Part shown: piece after piece, positions 40,862 through 49,268 of the stretch | Numbering within the stretch: the stretch's first letter is position 1 | Layout of the letters: every line of letters starts with the position of its first letter | Origin: CAIKZZ01 sp036742455 | GTDB lineage: Bacteria; Pseudomonadota; Gammaproteobacteria; Steroidobacterales; Steroidobacteraceae | Assembly (NCBI GenBank): GCA_036742455.1 | Contig: DAINQU010000001.1 | Location: forward strand, 186,001 to 250,000 | Direction: 5' to 3' | DNA length: 64,000 nt | Notes under the pieces: model-generated | What the model saw: only the letters and a program-made list of their open reading frames with translations | Told to the model about the DNA's origin: nothing | Database searches by the model: none | Made by a program: the position numbers and the translations under genes

Positions 40862-41460
40862 AGCGCTCAGGAACCTACGGCATTGCTATTGTCGCGTTTC
40901 TAGGGTGCTCGTCGTCGGCCAGCGCGCACATTGTCTCGACGCGTCTCGGCGACTTCTTCACCGGAGGGTTGCATCCGCTGACGGATCCGGTTGACTGGGC
41001 CGTGTGGGTTGCTGTTGCATCGATGGCCGCATTATCCGGCCGTGATTCGGCTCGATGGTTGGTTCTGACCGCACCGCTGTCTCTGGTGGCAGGATTTGCG
41101 CTCTCTTTGTTCATCGGTACACGCGCTGGTCTCACCGTGGATGGGTTTTCGTTGTGCTCGCTCGGTCTGCTGTTGGCAAGCGGGTGGCGATTGGCAACGG
41201 GAAGGCTGTTGTTCGCTACGTCGGCGGTCCTGTTGCTGCGGGGCTGTGCCAATGCCGCGGGCTTTGCGGTCGGCGCCGACACTTTCCTCTACGCGAGTGG
41301 CTTGGGGCTAGCCGGGTATGCGGCTGTCACGCTCTTGTCGGCGCTCGCATTACGACTTCTGAGTAATGAGTCTGCGTGGCGACGCATCTTGGTGCGCGTC
41401 ATCGGCAGCTGGATGGCCGCCGTCGGTCTCATGGTTCTCGCGTACGGTCTACGCCACTGA
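40858..41460 (+). CDS. Degenerate HupE/UreJ-like membrane protein (third of three)
   Basis: 200 residues, GTG start overlapping the previous stop. A signal peptide ends ASAHI, and the motif region reads FFTGGLHPLTDPVDWAVWV: it keeps HPLT but has DW where its neighbour has DH. No HGHAHG cluster follows. It still has about six hydrophobic helices. It is therefore a HupE paralogue that seems to have lost most metal-binding His residues, perhaps a non-catalytic subunit. The family link rests mainly on this motif and the context. Confidence 0.65.
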   Translation: MKRSGTYGIAIVAFLGCSSSASAHIVSTRLGDFFTGGLHPLTDPVDWAVWVAVASMAALSGRDSARWLVLTAPLSLVAGFALSLFIGTRAGLTVDGFSLCSLGLLLASGWRLATGRLLFATSAVLLLRGCANAAGFAVGADTFLYASGLGLAGYAAVTLLSALALRLLSNESAWRRILVRVIGSWMAAVGLMVLAYGLRH

Positions 41461-41461
41461 A

Positions 41462-42145
41462 TCAACCCACGCGCTGGGCAAATTCAGCGATTGCGACCGC
41501 GCTGAGTGGCGAGTCCAGTAACCGCGGTGCGATGGTCGCTGGGACGGTAACGTCACTCGAATACTCCAGTGCCGCACTAACACCGGCAAGGTCAGCAAGA
41601 CTGGCTAGCAGTAAGGTGCGGTCGAGGCGACGCGCGATGGACCGGAGTTCGGCAATGCGTCGGCCCCACTCAGCATCCGCCTTTTGATAGCGCCCTAAAT
41701 AGACGGCAATTCCGTCTGCGCCTGCGTCAAATGCGAGTTGTGCCTGCATTGGGGTATAGACAGCGGTCGCAAGAGTACAAATCCCGAGTGTGCGAATCCC
41801 GCGAATCGCCGCCAAGTGCGTCCACTCTGGCAGCAATTTGATCCACAGCCGCCATTGTTTTGCATCGATGTGCTGCTGCCAGATTTGAGCGGCCGTGAGG
41901 ATGTCATCCGTCAAGCCCACCGCCTGGATCATGACCTCCCTGCGGATACCGTCGACCGGCGCGAGGTCGGGTAAGGCTCGGATAAGGTTAAGCACGCTTT
42001 CCTGATACTCGGTCATACTCAGGCGCTGTTGCTGTTGCCCCCGGCTTCGCGTGATCAATGTAGGGTTCGTGGTGAATCCCTGTATGCCGGGAAGGGCGAG
42101 GCATTTGGTGAGTGCCGAAATATCAGCAGAGTCGACGAGTATCAT
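41462..42145 (-). CDS. Transaldolase / fructose-6-phosphate aldolase-like protein
   Basis: 227 residues of the small class I aldolase group. The start MILVDSADISAL and GFTTNPTLI match the TalC/FSA N-terminus. The Schiff-base Lys is probably that in LWIKLLPEW, and ICTLATAVYTPMQAQLAFDA and GADGIAVYLGRY follow the usual order. The N-box differs from typical FSA, and a Gln-rich insert (RGQQQQRL) occurs near residue 37, so the substrate is uncertain. It converges on the HupE operon. Confidence 0.75.
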   Translation of the reverse strand: MILVDSADISALTKCLALPGIQGFTTNPTLITRSRGQQQQRLSMTEYQESVLNLIRALPDLAPVDGIRREVMIQAVGLTDDILTAAQIWQQHIDAKQWRLWIKLLPEWTHLAAIRGIRTLGICTLATAVYTPMQAQLAFDAGADGIAVYLGRYQKADAEWGRRIAELRSIARRLDRTLLLASLADLAGVSAALEYSSDVTVPATIAPRLLDSPLSAVAIAEFAQRVG

Positions 42146-42212
42146 GATCGCAGTTTAGCGTTCCGGCGCTCTGCGACGGAACGCGGGATCGCTCCCTCTG
42201 TGCAGTCAGCGC

Positions 42213-42244
42213 TTGACGGGTCCCCCCTCAGGTAGGTCTAATAC
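42213..42244 (+). promoter_or_regulatory. Putative promoter of tRNA-Phe
   Basis: TTGACG (42213-42218) and TAATAC (42239-42244) with a long 20-base spacer (18 if TCTAAT is taken as -10), followed by a GC-rich discriminator. A 7-base inverted repeat (GCAACCG 42272-42278, CGGTTGC 42291-42297) lies between it and the tRNA, perhaps a leader stem cut during processing. Confidence 0.35.
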
Positions 42245-42300
42245 GCGCCCTGCCCGGTGGATATCCGGGTGGCAACCGATATAAATCAAGCGGTTGCTGT

Positions 42301-42376
42301 GGCCGGGTAGCTCAGTTGGTAGAGCAGCGGATTGAAAATCCGCGTGTCGGTGGTTCGATTCCACTCCCGGCCACCA
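42301..42376 (+). tRNA. pheT: tRNA-Phe (anticodon GAA)
   Basis: Complete 76-base cloverleaf: acceptor GGCCGGG/CCCGGCC, D arm GCTC...GAGC, anticodon stem GCGGA/TCCGC with loop TTGAAAA, T arm GGTGG-TTCGATT-CCACT hmm-free pairing, discriminator A and encoded CCA. The symbol is only a generic label; E. coli uses pheU and pheV. Confidence 0.95.
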
Positions 42377-42505
42377 TTTACACCCCCCCCTCTGGACATC
42401 GGATTTGCGCACGTTGGTCGCACCAGCGTCGTCACCCTTGTCCGGTATACGTCCCTGTGCATAATTTGACGATGCATACGGCCAACATCGGCCGAAGGGG
42501 TGTCC

Positions 42506-43036
42506 GTGATTTCTCAACCTTTGTCACGCCGTCACCTGTTGATGGGTCTTACTGCCGCGGGCCTCGGTGCGAGTGGGTCGAGTCGCAGTGCATCGACGAT
42601 GCCGGCAACGCCGACCTTAACGTTTGTGTACGAGGCCCTCGTGTTGTTGTCCGCCGATGTGCCACACGGCAAGACGCCGCACGGCGACCGGTTTCGCGCG
42701 CCCATTATTGGTGGTGAATTTCAAGGTTCTGAGTTCAAAGGGAAAATTGTGCCCGGCGGGGCCGACTGGCAGCTGCTGCGCGCCGACGGTTGGTTTGAGT
42801 TGGATGCCGAGTACTTCATGGAAACCGACGACGGCGTCCAGATCCGCGTGCGTAACCGCGGCTTATGGCACAGCCCAACCGGCGATTGGCCGGCCGATTA
42901 TGCGTACACCACGCCTGAGTTCGAAGCGCCCAACGGCCGGTATGAGTGGCTCAATCGGAGTGTATTTGTCGGTACCGTGGGGCCAGGCCCTGATAGCCGA
43001 CCGGCCGTCGTGATTCGTGTTTGGCGGGTGGGTTGA
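42506..43036 (+). CDS. DUF3237 protein with Tat-type signal
   Basis: 176 residues. A twin-arginine-like signal (SRRHLLMGLTAAGLGASG) precedes a DUF3237 domain: FVYEALVLLSADVPHGKTPH, GGEFQGSEFKGKIVPGGADW, LDAEYFMETDDGVQIRVRNR and NRSVFVGTVG. The family forms a lipocalin-like barrel of unknown function. The GTG at 42506 follows AAGGGG at a proper distance; the GTG at 42500 is less likely. It overlaps the frame upstream of the metallo-beta-lactamase start by a few bases only. Confidence 0.8.
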   Translation: MISQPLSRRHLLMGLTAAGLGASGSSRSASTMPATPTLTFVYEALVLLSADVPHGKTPHGDRFRAPIIGGEFQGSEFKGKIVPGGADWQLLRADGWFELDAEYFMETDDGVQIRVRNRGLWHSPTGDWPADYAYTTPEFEAPNGRYEWLNRSVFVGTVGPGPDSRPAVVIRVWRVG

Positions 43037-43046
43037 CGCGTTCGTG

Positions 43047-43946
43047 ATGAGTCGTCGCACGAAGAGCGTTTGGCTTACATCGTTCTGCGCGCTACTTTGG
43101 GTTGCGGCGCCCTTGTGGGCCTCGGAAACGGAGAGTTGGCCTGAGACTCGTGCACGCTGGAACCAGCCGGCCCAACCGTTTCGCGTGATCGGTAACGTTT
43201 ACTATGTCGGCACCCACGAGTTGGCGGTTTGGCTGATTACGACGCGGAGCGGACACGTACTCCTCGACGGCGCGCTGCCAGAATCCGTCCCACAGATTGA
43301 AGCGAACATCCGAAGCCTCGGATTTCGACTCGAAGATGTGCATTGGCTGCTGAACAGTCATGCACACTTCGATCATTCCGGCGGTTTGGCGCAGTTGCGG
43401 CGTGATACGGGTGCTCGCCTGTACGCGAGCGCTGGCGATCGCGAGTCACTCGAATCCGGCACGTACCTGGGCAGCGAGGCGGATACGACTCTCTCGGCGC
43501 CGCCCGTCAGCGTGGATGCCACCGTCGCGGATGGCCAGCGTCTCGACCTGGGCGGTGTCGCGGTGATGGCTCATTTGACGCCGGGACACACGCGTGGCTG
43601 TACAACGTGGACACTGTCCGTCGTCGAGAACGGCCAAACGCACACCGTTGTCTTCTATTGCAGCACCTCGGTTGCCGCCAATCGTCTGGCTCCCGTGGAA
43701 CAGTACCCCGGCATTGTTGATGACTACCGTCAGTCGTTCCAACGACTGCAGGACATCAGGGGAGACGTGTTTCTCGCGAATCACGAGAGCTTCTTTGGTT
43801 TGTGGGATAAACGCTCGCGCCAACGCGGCGGCGAGCCGAATCCATTCGTTGATCCGACCGAATTGTCGCGGTTTGTCGCGGCATCGAAGGCGGCGTTCGA
43901 GGCCGAACTGACTCAGCAGCGTTCGGCAGCGGGCGCCTTGCGCTGA
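43047..43946 (+). CDS. Subclass B3 metallo-beta-lactamase
   Basis: 299 residues with signal peptide (SFCALLWVAAPLWASE). B3 features: NVYYVGTHELAVWLITTRSG followed by HVLLDGALP, the zinc motif H105-A-H107-F-D109-H110 (SHAHFDHSGGLAQL), H181 in LTPGHTRGCTTW and H246 in ANHESFF. These correspond to standard positions 116, 118, 120, 121, 196 and 263, so both zinc sites look intact. Ser206 may be the B3 Ser221 equivalent. Chromosomal B3 enzymes of environmental bacteria range from weak to strong carbapenem hydrolysis; activity here is inferred. ATG 43047 chosen so that the signal peptide is N-terminal. Confidence 0.88.
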   Translation: MSRRTKSVWLTSFCALLWVAAPLWASETESWPETRARWNQPAQPFRVIGNVYYVGTHELAVWLITTRSGHVLLDGALPESVPQIEANIRSLGFRLEDVHWLLNSHAHFDHSGGLAQLRRDTGARLYASAGDRESLESGTYLGSEADTTLSAPPVSVDATVADGQRLDLGGVAVMAHLTPGHTRGCTTWTLSVVENGQTHTVVFYCSTSVAANRLAPVEQYPGIVDDYRQSFQRLQDIRGDVFLANHESFFGLWDKRSRQRGGEPNPFVDPTELSRFVAASKAAFEAELTQQRSAAGALR

Positions 43947-43950
43947 CGCC

Positions 43951-44433
43951 GTGAAGCTCGTTGCTATCAGAGGTAAGTCCAGCGATCGGCGTGACCGTTT
44001 GCGTTACTGCCGACAGGATGGCTCGAGTATCGAGATCGACTTGCCTCGGCAGGGGATCCTTCCGCACGATTTGGTGCATTGCATCGTTGAATCGGGTTTT
44101 GGTCTCCACGGTGGTTTCATGGACAGAGTGGCGGATGGCGTGAGCCCTGAATTCCAAAGCTCGAAATCCCTGTTGCGGACGGACGCCTTGGGCGTAGCGG
44201 AATCGGTGGTTGAGGCGATGCAGACGCAGCTAGCGGCAGGGCGTCTCGATGTCGAGGCATTCCACTACGGAGTCACGATGGCCTGTCTTGCGCGCGGCAT
44301 TGTCGACATCCCACCGTTGGACGCGACGATCGCGGCGCGAATATTCGATGCATGCGAAGCCTTAAACGCCCGATGGCGGTCATTGGCGCCTACCCAGTGT
44401 CTTGACGTTTTATACCCAACACCTACCGGTTGA
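43951..44433 (+). CDS. Conserved protein of unknown function
   Basis: 160 residues, GTG start 4 bases after the beta-lactamase gene. No signal peptide, no membrane helix. A beta-rich first half (RYCRQDGSSIEIDLPRQGIL) leads to PHDLVHCIVESGFGLHGGFM, and a helical second half (VVEAMQTQLAAGRLDVEAFH) ends near CLDVLYP. I recall hypothetical proteins with the same LPHDLVH segment but no assigned function. Spacing suggests co-transcription with the lactamase gene. Confidence 0.65.
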   Translation: MKLVAIRGKSSDRRDRLRYCRQDGSSIEIDLPRQGILPHDLVHCIVESGFGLHGGFMDRVADGVSPEFQSSKSLLRTDALGVAESVVEAMQTQLAAGRLDVEAFHYGVTMACLARGIVDIPPLDATIAARIFDACEALNARWRSLAPTQCLDVLYPTPTG

Positions 44434-44488
44434 GCGGGTGGGAAGAGCCGTGCACGCAACCGACTCTCCCCAGCCAGGGATCGCCCGC

Positions 44489-45001
44489 CTAGAACCGCTG
44501 CATGAACGACAGTCCGATTCCATCGATCGTTAAGCCGTCTTTGTTATAGAACTGGGTGTACTCAAGGCGTGCGCCCAGGTGATGTGCGCTGGCCTCAGGG
44601 TTCCACTGGATGCCGGCGCCATAAGCGGTTCCATGGTCGCTGCCGGAGCCGATATCCGAAACCGATACCGTGGCATGCGAGTACCCGACGCGCGCATAAA
44701 CAGACCAATCCTCGCCGAGTGGCAGGGTGGGTAGCGCCGAAAACAGGTAACCCGACTCAATCTTTACGTCATAGCCCGCGAGATTGGCGGTCGATATCCC
44801 CCAAAAGCCCGCGGCTTCAATGCCAAGCCAACGGAGGGGCGTCCAACCGACAGAACCGCCGAGCGCGCTCACATTGAGCGTGGTGCCCGAGTCTTTGATC
44901 CCGGCATAGGTGTAGCCCAGGGTGTAATAGCCTTGCGTGGGATCGGCGAGTGCCAGCGGCGTTGCGGAGAGCAATAGAACTGCGAGTGCTAAACGCTTCA
45001 T
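44489..45001 (-). CDS. Small outer-membrane beta-barrel protein
   Basis: 170 residues. Signal peptide LALAVLLLSATPLALA, then alternating hydrophobic strands typical of an eight-stranded barrel (GYYTLGYTYAGIK, LNVSALGGSVGWTPLRWLGI, WSVYARVGYSHATVSV, LGARLEYTQFY) and a C-terminal aromatic residue (GLSFMQRF). Resembles the OmpA/OmpW-like small barrels. ATG 45001 is preceded by a GGAGGATCC-type ribosome site. Confidence 0.82.
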   Translation of the reverse strand: MKRLALAVLLLSATPLALADPTQGYYTLGYTYAGIKDSGTTLNVSALGGSVGWTPLRWLGIEAAGFWGISTANLAGYDVKIESGYLFSALPTLPLGEDWSVYARVGYSHATVSVSDIGSGSDHGTAYGAGIQWNPEASAHHLGARLEYTQFYNKDGLTIDGIGLSFMQRF

Positions 45002-45280
45002 GAGGGATCCTCCCAAAAAGCGCTGACGTCTGAAGGCCTAGGGCCGAAAAGCGGCAGCGCGGTCTGGCGCGCAGCGAACAGACCACGCGCCGTCAATCAA
45101 GCGGGCTCCTCGTGAGTCCCTCTTGCCGACCGCTTAACCGTACGCCTCGGGACGAAAAAAAATATTTCGCTGTTCGCAATGGATCGCGGTAAACCCTATA
45201 GCCGGTACGCGTGCCGTGGGCGCGGCATCCCGGTGTCGGGTCGCTCGCTCATGGCCAACAGCCGGAGAGTCCACGTCCGT

Positions 45281-46138
45281 TCAGCGCTTTCGCAGATAGA
45301 TTAGCCAGTAGATGCCACCGACGAGGCCACTGCCGCCGATGAGGTTTCCGACGGTTGAAAGGCCGATATTGCGCGCTACATTTAATACTGTGATCGTGCC
45401 AAATGCATCGGGCGATTGTCCGATGGCATTCCAAAATCCTGAATCAGCGCCAGAGCGGATGAACAGCGCGTAAGGGAGGAAAAACGCGTTGGCGATCGAA
45501 TGTTCGAAGCCCGCAGCGACAAAGGTCATGACTGCGGGCACGATCACCGCAATTTTGTCGACCGTGCTGCGAGCGCTCAGCGACATCCAAACGGCGAGGC
45601 AGACCAACACGTTGCACAGTATCGACGCGACGAAAAGCGGTCCGGATCCGAGGGTGGTCTTTGTCGCGGCAATCGTCAGTGCGGTCTTGCCGACAAGGCC
45701 GGTATCCAGGGTGTGCTCACCGGCCAGGAAGACGAGGCCTGCGGTGGCCAGTGCCCCGATCATATTGCCGAGGTAGACCCAAAACCATGCTCGGAGTAGC
45801 GATTTCAACGTCACCCGACGGCTCGCCCAAGCCACGATCATGAGGCAGTCGCCCGTGAAGAGCTCGGCGCCGCCCACGATGACCAAGATCAGTCCAAGCG
45901 AAAAGGCGATACCGCCCAATGCCCGTGCAATGCCCCACGGTAAGGACGATGCGCCCGTCATCACGACGATCATGGCTACGGCCCCGAGCGCGATGAAGGC
46001 GCCGGCGAGGAGGCCGAGCAACAACAGGGTGAGGGTATCGCGCTGAGCCTTCACAACACCAGCCTCCTCGCAGGCGCGGGCCATGAGTGGTGGGGTCAGT
46101 GCATCAACGGTCAGAGGGGTGGGGATGGCGTCGGGCAT
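45281..46138 (-). CDS. Formate/nitrite transporter (FNT) family channel
   Basis: 285 residues, six membrane helices. Family parts: LLAGAFIALGAVAMIVVM, GAELFTGDCLMIV (the FTGNxL-like motif, here with Asp), WFWVYLGNMIGALATAG, ILCNVLVCLAVWMS (NxLVCLAVW) and FVAAGFEHSIANAF (the conserved GFEHSIANM-like segment with the pore His). Could be FocA- or NirC-like. ATG 46138 gives normal length. The 280 bases downstream contain an A8 tract at 45154-45161 and no gene. Confidence 0.9.
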   Translation of the reverse strand: MPDAIPTPLTVDALTPPLMARACEEAGVVKAQRDTLTLLLLGLLAGAFIALGAVAMIVVMTGASSLPWGIARALGGIAFSLGLILVIVGGAELFTGDCLMIVAWASRRVTLKSLLRAWFWVYLGNMIGALATAGLVFLAGEHTLDTGLVGKTALTIAATKTTLGSGPLFVASILCNVLVCLAVWMSLSARSTVDKIAVIVPAVMTFVAAGFEHSIANAFFLPYALFIRSGADSGFWNAIGQSPDAFGTITVLNVARNIGLSTVGNLIGGSGLVGGIYWLIYLRKR

Positions 46139-46277
46139 AGCATCGTCTCCGCAGATCCGTACGCGGTAGACTATAGGTCGGACAGAGGCGCCGCGAATCC
46201 GCAGAACCCACCGCGGCTCGATTCGACCTAGGTCCGTCACGTCCTTATTTGAGCGGTCCCGTCTCGAGGAGCTAGCT

Positions 46278-47150
46278 ATGTGCGATCAGGATTCACTGAA
46301 TGACATGGTCAATCATTGGTCACGCCGCCGCTTCGGTGCGCTGGCCGTCGGCTTGGGTGCGGCCGCACTGTGTGCGCCATACGCGCAGGCACTGGATCAC
46401 TCCTTGCAAGAGTCCGAGGTCAATATCCGCACGCCGGATGGCTTGGCAGACGCGTACTTCGTACACCCCCGATCCGGGGTTCACCCCGGGATTCTTTTAT
46501 GGACCGACTGGCGCGGTCTGCGCCCCGCTTTTCGCGCCATGGCGCAACGCTTAGCGGCCGCGGGTTATGCCGTGCTCGTGCCGAATCCCTTTTACCGAAT
46601 TCGGCATGCCCCGGTCTTGCCGGACTCCGCATCGGTGGCCGACGAGGAGACGCGCAATACGCTGATGGGCCTCATGCAGTCGCTCACGCCGGCCGTACAG
46701 ACGGCCGATGCGCGCGCATTCGTGGCTTGGTTGGATCAACAAGGCGCCGTGGATCGCCACCGTCGGATTGGCACCGCCGGCTACTGCATGGGCGGCGCGA
46801 TTGCGCTGCGGACGGCGGCCGAGTGGCCGACCCGGGTGGGGGCTGCCGCTTCGTTTCACGGCGCGGGACTCGTCACAACGGATGCCTCGAGCCCCCATCT
46901 ATTGGCGGAGAAAATGCAGGCGGCGGTCTTGATTGCCATTGCGGCCAATGACGATGCGCGCGAGCCGGACGCTAAGCACGTGCTGACGAGCGCATTCGCC
47001 GCCGCGCATCGTAAGGCAGAGATCGAGGTGTACAGCGGTAGCCAGCACGGTTGGTGTCCGCCCGACTCACCGGTGTACGACGAAGTGTTGGCGGAAAAGG
47101 CTTGGGCGCGCCTACTGGCGCTCTATTCGGCAGCGCTCACCCCGCGATAA
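46278..47150 (+). CDS. Dienelactone hydrolase family protein, probably exported
   Basis: 290 residues. N-terminal twin-arginine-like signal (SRRRFGALAVGLGAAALCA), then an alpha/beta hydrolase with the Cys nucleophile in IGTAGYCMGGAIAL, Asp in AIAANDDAREPDA and His in SGSQHGWCPPDSPVYD, the dienelactone hydrolase pattern. Natural substrate unknown. It converges on the dehydrogenase gene with a 14-base 3' overlap. Confidence 0.85.
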   Translation: MCDQDSLNDMVNHWSRRRFGALAVGLGAAALCAPYAQALDHSLQESEVNIRTPDGLADAYFVHPRSGVHPGILLWTDWRGLRPAFRAMAQRLAAAGYAVLVPNPFYRIRHAPVLPDSASVADEETRNTLMGLMQSLTPAVQTADARAFVAWLDQQGAVDRHRRIGTAGYCMGGAIALRTAAEWPTRVGAAASFHGAGLVTTDASSPHLLAEKMQAAVLIAIAANDDAREPDAKHVLTSAFAAAHRKAEIEVYSGSQHGWCPPDSPVYDEVLAEKAWARLLALYSAALTPR

Positions 47151-48138
47151 GCGTTGAACGGGGCGTGACCACCACATTACCGATGGCTTGGCCACGCTCG
47201 ACCCGTTCGTGCGCCTCCGCAATGTCATCCAACGCAAAACGCGCGGCGATCGGATGCGCGAGGGTGTTGCGCTCCAACATTCGTTGCAGCGTGGCGGTGG
47301 CGCGTTGGCGGTCACCCGCAGTCAGGTGATAGACGATGAAAAACTTTAATTGGAGGTTTTTCGCGATCAGTGGAAAAAACGGTGCCTGAATCGCCCCGGA
47401 GCTCCCGTAGGCCACGCATTCCCCGTTCGGCGCGAGCAGTTCCACGTTGTGTGCGCCGTTTGCCGCCATGTCGACCTCGATCACGCGGTCGACGCCGCGC
47501 CCGCCGGTCAGTTCTCGCGCGCGATCCACGAGGGATTCATCGCGGTAGAAAATAACGTCGTCCGCGCCGGCCGCCCGAGCGATCGCGGCTTTTTCCGGCG
47601 TACTGACGGAGCCAATGACCCGTGCTGCACCCAATTGGCTCGCCATTTGGACGGCGTAATGGCCCACGGCGCCCGCAGCGCCCGCGACGAGTACCGTCTT
47701 CCCGGCGACGCCACCGTCCATAAGCACGGCGTGTAAGGCGGTCAGGGCCGGAATGCCCAAGCACGCGCCGGCTTCACTGCTGACGGCGTCTGGGAGGTGG
47801 ACCGCTTGAGCGGAGGGTAAGCACACGCTTTCACACGCCGTGCCGTGCGCGCGACCCCATGCCGCATTCCAAGTCCATACCCGTTCACCGAGGCGATTAG
47901 CCGGCACGCCATCGCCGACGGCGTCGATGACGCCGGCCCCGTCCGAGTGCGGAATGATGCGGGGAAAGGGCATCACGGGGCTGCGTGCGCCCAAGCGAGA
48001 CTTGACGTCCGAGGGGTTGACCCCCGACCAGTCGATGCGAACGCGGACTTCGCCGGGGCCTGGGGTGGGCGTCGGCAGGTCGCCGACCGTAAGAACTTGG
48101 CGCGCTCCGCCGAGGCGATCGTAATAGGCTGCTTTCAT
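47137..48138 (-). CDS. Quinone oxidoreductase-like zinc-independent MDR dehydrogenase
   Basis: 333 residues, medium-chain dehydrogenase/reductase. GroES-like domain with VRIDWSGVNPSDVKSRLGAR and IPHSDGAGVIDAVG; Rossmann domain VLVAGAAGAVGHYAVQMA (NADPH-type AAxGxxG). The Cys/His residues of zinc-dependent alcohol dehydrogenases are missing, which points to an NADPH:quinone reductase-like enzyme. Substrate unknown. Confidence 0.82.
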   Translation of the reverse strand: MKAAYYDRLGGARQVLTVGDLPTPTPGPGEVRVRIDWSGVNPSDVKSRLGARSPVMPFPRIIPHSDGAGVIDAVGDGVPANRLGERVWTWNAAWGRAHGTACESVCLPSAQAVHLPDAVSSEAGACLGIPALTALHAVLMDGGVAGKTVLVAGAAGAVGHYAVQMASQLGAARVIGSVSTPEKAAIARAAGADDVIFYRDESLVDRARELTGGRGVDRVIEVDMAANGAHNVELLAPNGECVAYGSSGAIQAPFFPLIAKNLQLKFFIVYHLTAGDRQRATATLQRMLERNTLAHPIAARFALDDIAEAHERVERGQAIGNVVVTPRSTLIAG

Positions 48139-48217
48139 AAGGGCAGAGTGTAGACCGCGTTGGCCCGGGCGGCGAGTGACGGTGGTAGCCTTAACGCTTC
48201 GTACAGGAGGGCTCTAC

Positions 48218-48484
48218 GTGGCAGGCGGATGGACAGCGGATGGCGCGGTGCAGCAGCAGATTGATGACAGCATCAAGGACGCGGTGGAGCGTGCTCGCGC
48301 GCAGATGGCCAAGGGCATGAGTCTGACCCACTGCGAAGACTGTGACGAAGCGATCCCGGAGGCGCGTCGGCAGGCTGTGCCCGGCGTGCGTCTGTGTGTG
48401 CCGTGCCAAAGTGCGCGGGATGAGGATCTTCGTGCGTCGAGCCCGTATAACCGTCGTGGTTCCAAAGACAGTCAATTGCGTTGA
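48218..48484 (+). CDS. YbiI-like DksA/TraR C4 zinc-finger protein
   Basis: 88 residues, exactly the E. coli YbiI length. The four zinc Cys are in HCEDCDEAIPEARR and VRLCVPCQSARDE, and the C-terminal YNRRGSKDSQLR matches YbiI. GTG 48218 is fixed by the ribosome site AGGAGGG (48206-48212). It lacks the coiled-coil of DksA; role at RNA polymerase is unproven. Confidence 0.9.
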   Translation: MAGGWTADGAVQQQIDDSIKDAVERARAQMAKGMSLTHCEDCDEAIPEARRQAVPGVRLCVPCQSARDEDLRASSPYNRRGSKDSQLR

Positions 48485-48858
48485 GCGACAACGCGGAAGC
48501 GGTGGGCGCTACGAGTTCGGGTGGCGCAGCTTCCCACCGAGGCGCTCGGCTCGGTCCAGTAGGACGCTCGCAGGGCCTCATACAGCGAGGTCACGTACAC
48601 CCAAAGCAGTAAGGGAGCCGCGGCACCAATACCGGGGTTGAGCCGAATGGCGGTCAGAAGATCGCCGTGGAGCACGGCAATGAACGCACGGGTCATGCCG
48701 CAACCCCAGCAGTGCGCAATGCCGAGGGAATGCCAGAGGCACGGTGGGGACCACGCGAGCACCCGGTCGGGCGCGGCAATCAACGCGATCGCCCCCGCTG
48801 TCAGCGCCCATGCGGCGATTCGAGGCTTGAGTCGATCAGCGCACCAGCGCACGGCCAT
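48472..48858 (-). CDS. DUF2752 membrane protein
   Basis: 128 residues with two or three hydrophobic segments. The DUF2752 hallmark is CLWHSLGIAHCWGCGMTRAF (four Cys: C..C..CGMTR). The function of the family is unknown. It overlaps the TM2 gene by 23 bases at its start, and the YbiI-like gene by 13 bases at its end. Confidence 0.85.
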   Translation of the reverse strand: MAVRWCADRLKPRIAAWALTAGAIALIAAPDRVLAWSPPCLWHSLGIAHCWGCGMTRAFIAVLHGDLLTAIRLNPGIGAAAPLLLWVYVTSLYEALRASYWTEPSASVGSCATRTRSAHRFRVVAQRN

Positions 48859-49141
48859 CGGCGTCCCGATAACTGCCGACTAAAATCATCAGAAAATCGA
48901 CGGCCCACCAGATGCCACAGCCGCCCGCGGTGAGGAGTTGAATAATCCCTATGACCCGATGGCCGGTGTAAAAGCGGTGCACGCCGAATACGCCGAAAAA
49001 GAAGCAGAGTAAGACCATCGTGAGCCAGTCCCGCTGTTCCGCTCCGGTGCTGACGAAGGCTGTATTTGCGGCAGCGCCGCAACGCACGCAGACCACAGCT
49101 TGAGGCTGTATCGGGTTCCCGCAGTGTGGACAAAACGCCAT
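48836..49141 (-). CDS. TM2-domain protein with N-terminal zinc ribbon
   Basis: 101 residues. The N-terminus is a CxxC...CxxC zinc ribbon (FCPHCGNPIQPQAVVCVRCG), followed by a TM2 domain with two helices around the DRF-like motif (FFGVFGVHRFYTGHRVIGII, GGCGIWWAVDFLMIL). ATG 49141 gives this complete ribbon; longer frames add nothing recognisable. It is co-transcribed with the DUF2752 gene, a frequent pair. Confidence 0.88.
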   Translation of the reverse strand: MAFCPHCGNPIQPQAVVCVRCGAAANTAFVSTGAEQRDWLTMVLLCFFFGVFGVHRFYTGHRVIGIIQLLTAGGCGIWWAVDFLMILVGSYRDADGRALVR

Positions 49142-49268
49142 TTTCACAGCCCTCGCGCGTGTACGTGTTGAACAGCCTAGCAAATACCGGCCGGCCGGTG
49201 GGTAGGTACCGTCAGTGACAGTCTGCCCGTATACTTCCCACTGATATTTCTTGCGTAGGGGCATGGTT

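Noticed and set aside
45154..45161. A8 tract as terminator of the FNT channel gene
   Set aside because: On the minus strand it gives a T run, but no stable GC-rich stem stands directly before it, so it was not called.
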